The notes under the pieces were generated by a model. That model ran no database searches, was not told the origin of the DNA, and worked only from the letters and a program-made list of their open reading frames with translations. A stretch of DNA of 8,551 bases, from positions 242,508 through 251,058 of the forward strand of contig NZ_ML142850.1 in the NCBI RefSeq assembly GCF_004138495.1, written 5' to 3'. The position numbers and the translations under genes are program-made. Numbering within the stretch: the first letter of the stretch is position 1; every line of letters starts with the position of its first letter. Below are positions 5,978 through 8,551 of the stretch, piece by piece. This DNA comes from Phytoactinopolyspora endophytica (GTDB lineage Bacteria > Actinomycetota > Actinomycetes > Jiangellales > Jiangellaceae).

Positions 5978-7031
5978 GGTCTGCCTCGTTCCTCAGCGCC
6001 ACGTCACCGACGACGATTCTGTGGTCCGAGTAGGGCGTCGACAGCACCCGGCCTGAGTCGGTGTCCACCTTGAAGTGCCGGCGGTCGACGAAGATGTAGT
6101 CGATCTTGCGGTTGCTCCGGTAGGGCTGGTCGTAGATGTCCGGAGCGCCCTCCGCCCCCATGGTCCATTCGCCCTGCCGGAGCGGACAGTCCTCGGTGCC
6201 GAGGTTGAACCGCCGAATGTTGCCGCGCCAGCGCGGGTCTCGGCCATCAACCTCCTCGAATACGCCGTGGCCGCCGCATTTCGCGTAGAAGAAGTCGAGT
6301 GACGGCAGGAATGGCAGCTCATTCAGATCCCCGAGCAGGGCGACCGGCATGTGCTCTGTCATCGGCGTGATGGCCTCGGAGATCAACTTGGCCTGTGCGT
6401 AGTTGATCGAGCGCCCGTAGTTCGGATCACTGGAGATGTCCGGATCGTCCGGGAAATACGTCTCGTTGATGATGACCAGAGGCACCTCGGTGTGCGTCAC
6501 ACACGCTCGGATGACCGCCGCGTCCGGCACGTCGACATCGCCGCACACGAGCTTCCGGAAGCGCTGCCGGTAGTGGTAACCAAGGTCCAGGTATGGCGTG
6601 TCACCGAACATGACCTGCTCGGACGGGTGCTTGCTGAGCAGACCCATGACGTACCACCCGTCTGGGTTGACCTCCGGGTCGTAGCAGTTCGGGATGTTGT
6701 AGTTGGTGACGACGACGTGCTCGGTGAGACCTTCGTATCCGGGCTCGGCCTTCAACCGGTCACGCAGCGCGACCCATTGCGTGTAGCACATCTCGTTGAG
6801 GCCGATGATCTCCGCGTCCTCGTCGGAGATCTTGTCCACGGCATCGTCTACCGGAGCTCCGGTGCGGCCTTGGTTGAAGCCGTTTCCGGCGAAGTTGAAG
6901 TCGAGCATCCGTACCGTCGACTCATCCTGCGCCACAGCCGCCGCGTCCGGAGACTCTGTCGCCATCGACACGGTAGGCGTCATCACGGCACCGCATACAG
7001 CGATCGCGACCACGACGTGTTTGAACCTCAC
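5970..7031 (-). CDS. Secreted endonuclease/exonuclease/phosphatase (DNase I-like) family protein
   Basis: A 353-residue exported protein of the EEP superfamily, whose members cleave phosphate esters in nucleic acids, inositol phosphates or sphingomyelin with a divalent metal. Residues 1-25 are a signal peptide (MRFKHVVVAIAVCGAVMTPT, cleavage near SMA). Motifs run in the expected order: Asn46 (LDFNFAGNG), Glu80 (GLNE), His180 (CVTHTE), Asp235 and Asn237 (LLGDLNELP), Asp311 (RKIDYIFVDR) and Asp336-His337 (SDH). The mature chain has six cysteines (82, 116, 163, 177, 252, 282), enough for three disulfides. GTG 7031 is chosen because GGGGAGGG stands just before it; the longer frame to 7052 would start 1 nt after the operator-like palindrome with no room for a ribosome binding site. 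It overlaps the phosphatase gene and lies 153 nt after the GntR gene. The substrate cannot be read from the sequence. Confidence 0.88.
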   Translation of the reverse strand: MRFKHVVVAIAVCGAVMTPTVSMATESPDAAAVAQDESTVRMLDFNFAGNGFNQGRTGAPVDDAVDKISDEDAEIIGLNEMCYTQWVALRDRLKAEPGYEGLTEHVVVTNYNIPNCYDPEVNPDGWYVMGLLSKHPSEQVMFGDTPYLDLGYHYRQRFRKLVCGDVDVPDAAVIRACVTHTEVPLVIINETYFPDDPDISSDPNYGRSINYAQAKLISEAITPMTEHMPVALLGDLNELPFLPSLDFFYAKCGGHGVFEEVDGRDPRWRGNIRRFNLGTEDCPLRQGEWTMGAEGAPDIYDQPYRSNRKIDYIFVDRRHFKVDTDSGRVLSTPYSDHRIVVGDVALRNEADHA

Positions 7032-7052
7032 GTGACCCTCCCCTTCCCACAA

Positions 7053-7068
7053 ACCTGTCTAGACCAGT
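7053..7068. promoter_or_regulatory. GntR operator-like palindrome A, upstream of the esterase pair
   Basis: ACCTGTCTAGACCAGT matches the symmetric form ACTGGTCTAGACCAGT at 14 of 16 positions and is 21 nt before the start of the secreted EEP gene. The core GTCTAGAC and TGGTCTAGACCA-like sites are typical of HutC/DasR-type GntR regulators. It shares TAGACCAGTAT with site B beside the regulator gene. No convincing -35/-10 pair surrounds it. Confidence 0.65.
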
Positions 7069-7184
7069 ATTTTGACCGGAATGTAGCACCCATCGCCGGA
7101 GGCAACAAGAGGCCATGCGCCGCTACGAAGGCAGCGGACGCGACAGGTCCGGGCGGATTCGACTACCCGCCGAATAGCGGTTGC

Positions 7185-7955
7185 TTATAGCTCCGAAGGG
7201 CGGCTGACGTGCATCTGGATGGCATATCGGTCACCTCGGTACAGTGACCGCCCGAACTCCACGACCTTGCCCATGTTGTCGACCGCCACACGCTCCACGG
7301 CAAAGGCGGGATCGTAGTCAGGAACTTCCAGCCGACTGGCCTGACCTGGGCTGAGTCTCGCAATCGACACAGTTTGCTCTGCGGACTCGAGTCGTACGTC
7401 AAAAACCCGCGCCAGCACTTCGTAGAGCGAGTCATCCTTCCCCATCTCGGCGAGCAGACTCGGAAACCTCTCCGCCGACAGGTTGGTGCTCTCCAGCGCC
7501 ATGGGAACCCCGTCTGCCGTCCTGACCCGCTCGATGGAATGCACGTGCTCTCCTGGCTCAATACCGAGCCGGGCGGCGACGTTGCGTGGCGACGGACGGG
7601 TACGGGCTCGGTATCGCCGCGACCCCGGTGTCATGCCGCGGTTCTGCATGTCTTCGCTGAACGACCGGAAGATCTCAGAGTGTGTGAGCGTCGGGTGCTG
7701 CACGAACGTCCCACGGCCGGCGACTCGACGGACCAGGCCTCGGCTTTCGAGTTCGTTGATCACGCCGCGAAGGGTCATCCGCGCCACACCGAACTGTTCC
7801 GCGAGCACTCGCTCAGATGGGAGCAACGAGCCCTCTCTGGATTCAAGCACCAGCGATGTCAGGACATCCCGGATGTGCTCACCCTTGGGGCGAGTCCCAT
7901 CAGCCACGAACACTTCGGGCCTGCCATCCGCAGGCTCGTGTCGCTGCCTCGGCAA
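7185..7955 (-). CDS. GntR-family (HutC/UTRA) transcriptional regulator
   Basis: A sugar-responsive transcription factor, most likely a repressor. From TTG 7955 it has 256 residues, normal for the HutC subfamily. The winged helix lies at about 24-87 (SLLPSERVLAEQFGVARMTL, then RGVINELESRGLVRRVAGRG and TFV). The ligand-binding UTRA domain spans about 107-252 and ends VVEFGRSLYRGDRYAIQMHV, a family hallmark. The start is inferred: AGAGGAG (7964-7970) stands 8 nt before TTG 7955, whereas the longest frame (GTG 8078) would run through operator B and the likely promoter. ATG 7991 remains possible. The gene is divergent from the solute-binding protein gene and upstream of the EEP/phosphatase pair on the same strand. 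Operator-like palindromes flank it on both sides, so it probably controls itself, the transporter and the enzymes. The inducer is unknown, possibly a phosphorylated or free sugar. Confidence 0.92.
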   Translation of the reverse strand: MPRQRHEPADGRPEVFVADGTRPKGEHIRDVLTSLVLESREGSLLPSERVLAEQFGVARMTLRGVINELESRGLVRRVAGRGTFVQHPTLTHSEIFRSFSEDMQNRGMTPGSRRYRARTRPSPRNVAARLGIEPGEHVHSIERVRTADGVPMALESTNLSAERFPSLLAEMGKDDSLYEVLARVFDVRLESAEQTVSIARLSPGQASRLEVPDYDPAFAVERVAVDNMGKVVEFGRSLYRGDRYAIQMHVSRPSEL

Positions 7956-8030
7956 TTCCTCAACTCCTCTGCTGGCCAGGACTACGCCCATCCTACGTAC
8001 GGCACCTGGCGGTCGGACCGGCTTCAAGCA

Positions 8031-8059
8031 TTGACGACCGGTATAGACCAGTATATCGT
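8031..8059 (+). promoter_or_regulatory. Probable promoter of the sugar ABC transporter operon
   Basis: TTGACG (8031-8036) and TATCGT (8054-8059) are separated by exactly 17 bp, a good housekeeping-type pair. They would give a leader of about 33 nt before ATG 8099. Operator B occupies the spacer, so bound repressor would exclude RNA polymerase. Confidence 0.55.
8037..8052. promoter_or_regulatory. GntR operator-like palindrome B in the divergent promoter region
   Basis: ACCGGTATAGACCAGT matches ACTGGTCTAGACCAGT at 14 of 16 positions and shares TAGACCAGTAT with site A. It lies between the divergent regulator and solute-binding protein genes and fills the spacer of the plus-strand promoter. On the minus strand it overlaps a -10-like TATACT (8050-8055) that could serve the regulator gene. 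This is the layout expected for repression of both genes. Confidence 0.7.
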
Positions 8060-8098
8060 CAGAGCCCACGGACGCCACTCATCCAACTGGAGACTCAC

Positions 8099-8551
8099 AT
8101 GACCAGCAGACGCCGCGGCGCTATCGCCGCTCTGGGAACGCTGGCGCTCGGCATCGTGGCATGCAGTCCGAGCGATCCCGAGGGCAGCACTGGCTCGAGT
8201 ACCACCGACGACATCAATCTGGAGGTTTGGGGATGGCGGCAGGAAGACGTCGCCGCCTACGACAAGATCTTCCAGATCTATGAGGCCGCTCACCCCAACG
8301 TGACCGTGGAATACATCCCGTACAAGGCCGACGAGTACGACACCATCCTCCGCACCGGGCTCTCCGACGAGAACGGGCCCGACGTCGCGCAGTTGCGATC
8401 GTACGGCTTGCTTCAGCCGCTCATCGCGTCGGAAAGCCTTGTTCCACTCGACGCTGAGATCGAGGATCTGGCGGATTTCCCGGACGAAATCCTCGACGGC
8501 GCCCGAGGTGTCGACGACGACCAGGTCTACGGTGTGCCCTTCGCCCTACAG
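8099..8551 (+). CDS. ABC transporter extracellular solute-binding lipoprotein (sugar type), 3' end outside window
   Basis: The 151 codons present encode the start of a family-1 (CUT1, MalE-like) solute-binding protein. MTSRRRGAIAALGTLALGIV forms a lipoprotein signal with a lipobox ending Ala21-Cys22, then a Ser/Gly/Thr linker to about residue 38. The mature domain begins LEVWGWRQEDVAAYDKIFQI and continues YEAAHPNVTVEYIPYK, then GPDVAQLRSYGLLQPLI, DAEIEDL and YGVPFALQ, all standard for carbohydrate or glycerol-phosphate binders. GGAG (8089-8092) is 6 nt before the ATG. The protein would sit on the outer face of the membrane and deliver a ligand to permeases presumably encoded beyond the right edge. 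Ligand identity cannot be inferred from this N-terminal part. The neighbouring regulator and secreted phosphoesterases suggest a sugar or polyol set free from a phosphate ester. Confidence 0.92.
   Translation, partial: MTSRRRGAIAALGTLALGIVACSPSDPEGSTGSSTTDDINLEVWGWRQEDVAAYDKIFQIYEAAHPNVTVEYIPYKADEYDTILRTGLSDENGPDVAQLRSYGLLQPLIASESLVPLDAEIEDLADFPDEILDGARGVDDDQVYGVPFALQ

Noticed and set aside
7032..7052. Longer N-terminus of the EEP protein (start 7052)
   Set aside because: It would put the start codon directly beside the operator-like palindrome, and the extra residues precede a normal signal peptide. GTG 7031 has a strong ribosome binding site.
7072..7077. TTGACC as a plus-strand -35 element
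   Set aside because: There is no -10 at a proper distance and no plus-strand gene downstream.
7153..7175. Possible terminator hairpin after the GntR gene
   Set aside because: Only competing 5-bp arms (GGCGG/CCGCC or ATTCG/CGAAT) with long loops and no T-run.
7374..8102. Plus-strand frame of 242 codons opposite the GntR gene
   Set aside because: No recognisable domain, and it runs antisense to an unmistakable GntR/UTRA protein.

Overview
The window is GC-rich with a strong G/C bias at third codon positions. It carries paired clpP genes with a PopR/ClgR-like activator, a group-3 (SigB/SigF-type) sigma factor, a UTRA-domain GntR repressor and a CUT1-type sugar-binding lipoprotein. Together these point to a filamentous or soil actinomycete. 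The genus cannot be fixed from the sequence. I see no tRNA, rRNA, CRISPR array or insertion sequence, and no gene-free stretch longer than 300 bases (the longest is 1122-1372).

Region 1 (1-1121, minus strand) is an unrecognised membrane protein whose C-terminus runs off the left edge. It is read divergently from region 2.

Region 2 (1373-4031) is a proteolysis and stress module: a SigB/SigF-family sigma factor and a PopR-like HTH activator on the plus strand, meeting tail to tail two overlapping clpP genes on the minus strand. From memory, the same set (SigB-like sigma factor, popR, clpP3, clpP4) sits together in Streptomyces, where PopR activates clpP3P4 and is itself degraded by ClpP through two C-terminal alanines. 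Here the regulator ends in Leu-Ala-Ala and the sigma factor also ends in Ala-Ala, so both could be ClpP substrates. A perfect 18-bp inverted repeat abuts the ribosome binding site of the first clpP gene.

Region 3 (4178-8551) looks like a catabolic unit. A GntR/UTRA regulator and, after a gap, a secreted endonuclease/exonuclease/phosphatase-fold enzyme overlapping a secreted purple-acid-phosphatase-like enzyme lie on the minus strand. A solute-binding lipoprotein of a sugar ABC transporter lies divergently and is cut by the right edge. Two similar 16-bp operator-like palindromes, each ending in TAGACCAGT, lie one in the divergent promoter region and one just upstream of the enzyme pair. In the divergent region the palindrome fills the spacer of a -35/-10 promoter. 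The simplest reading is one repressor controlling extracellular cleavage of an organic phosphate or phosphodiester and uptake of the released sugar or polyol. The substrate is unknown.
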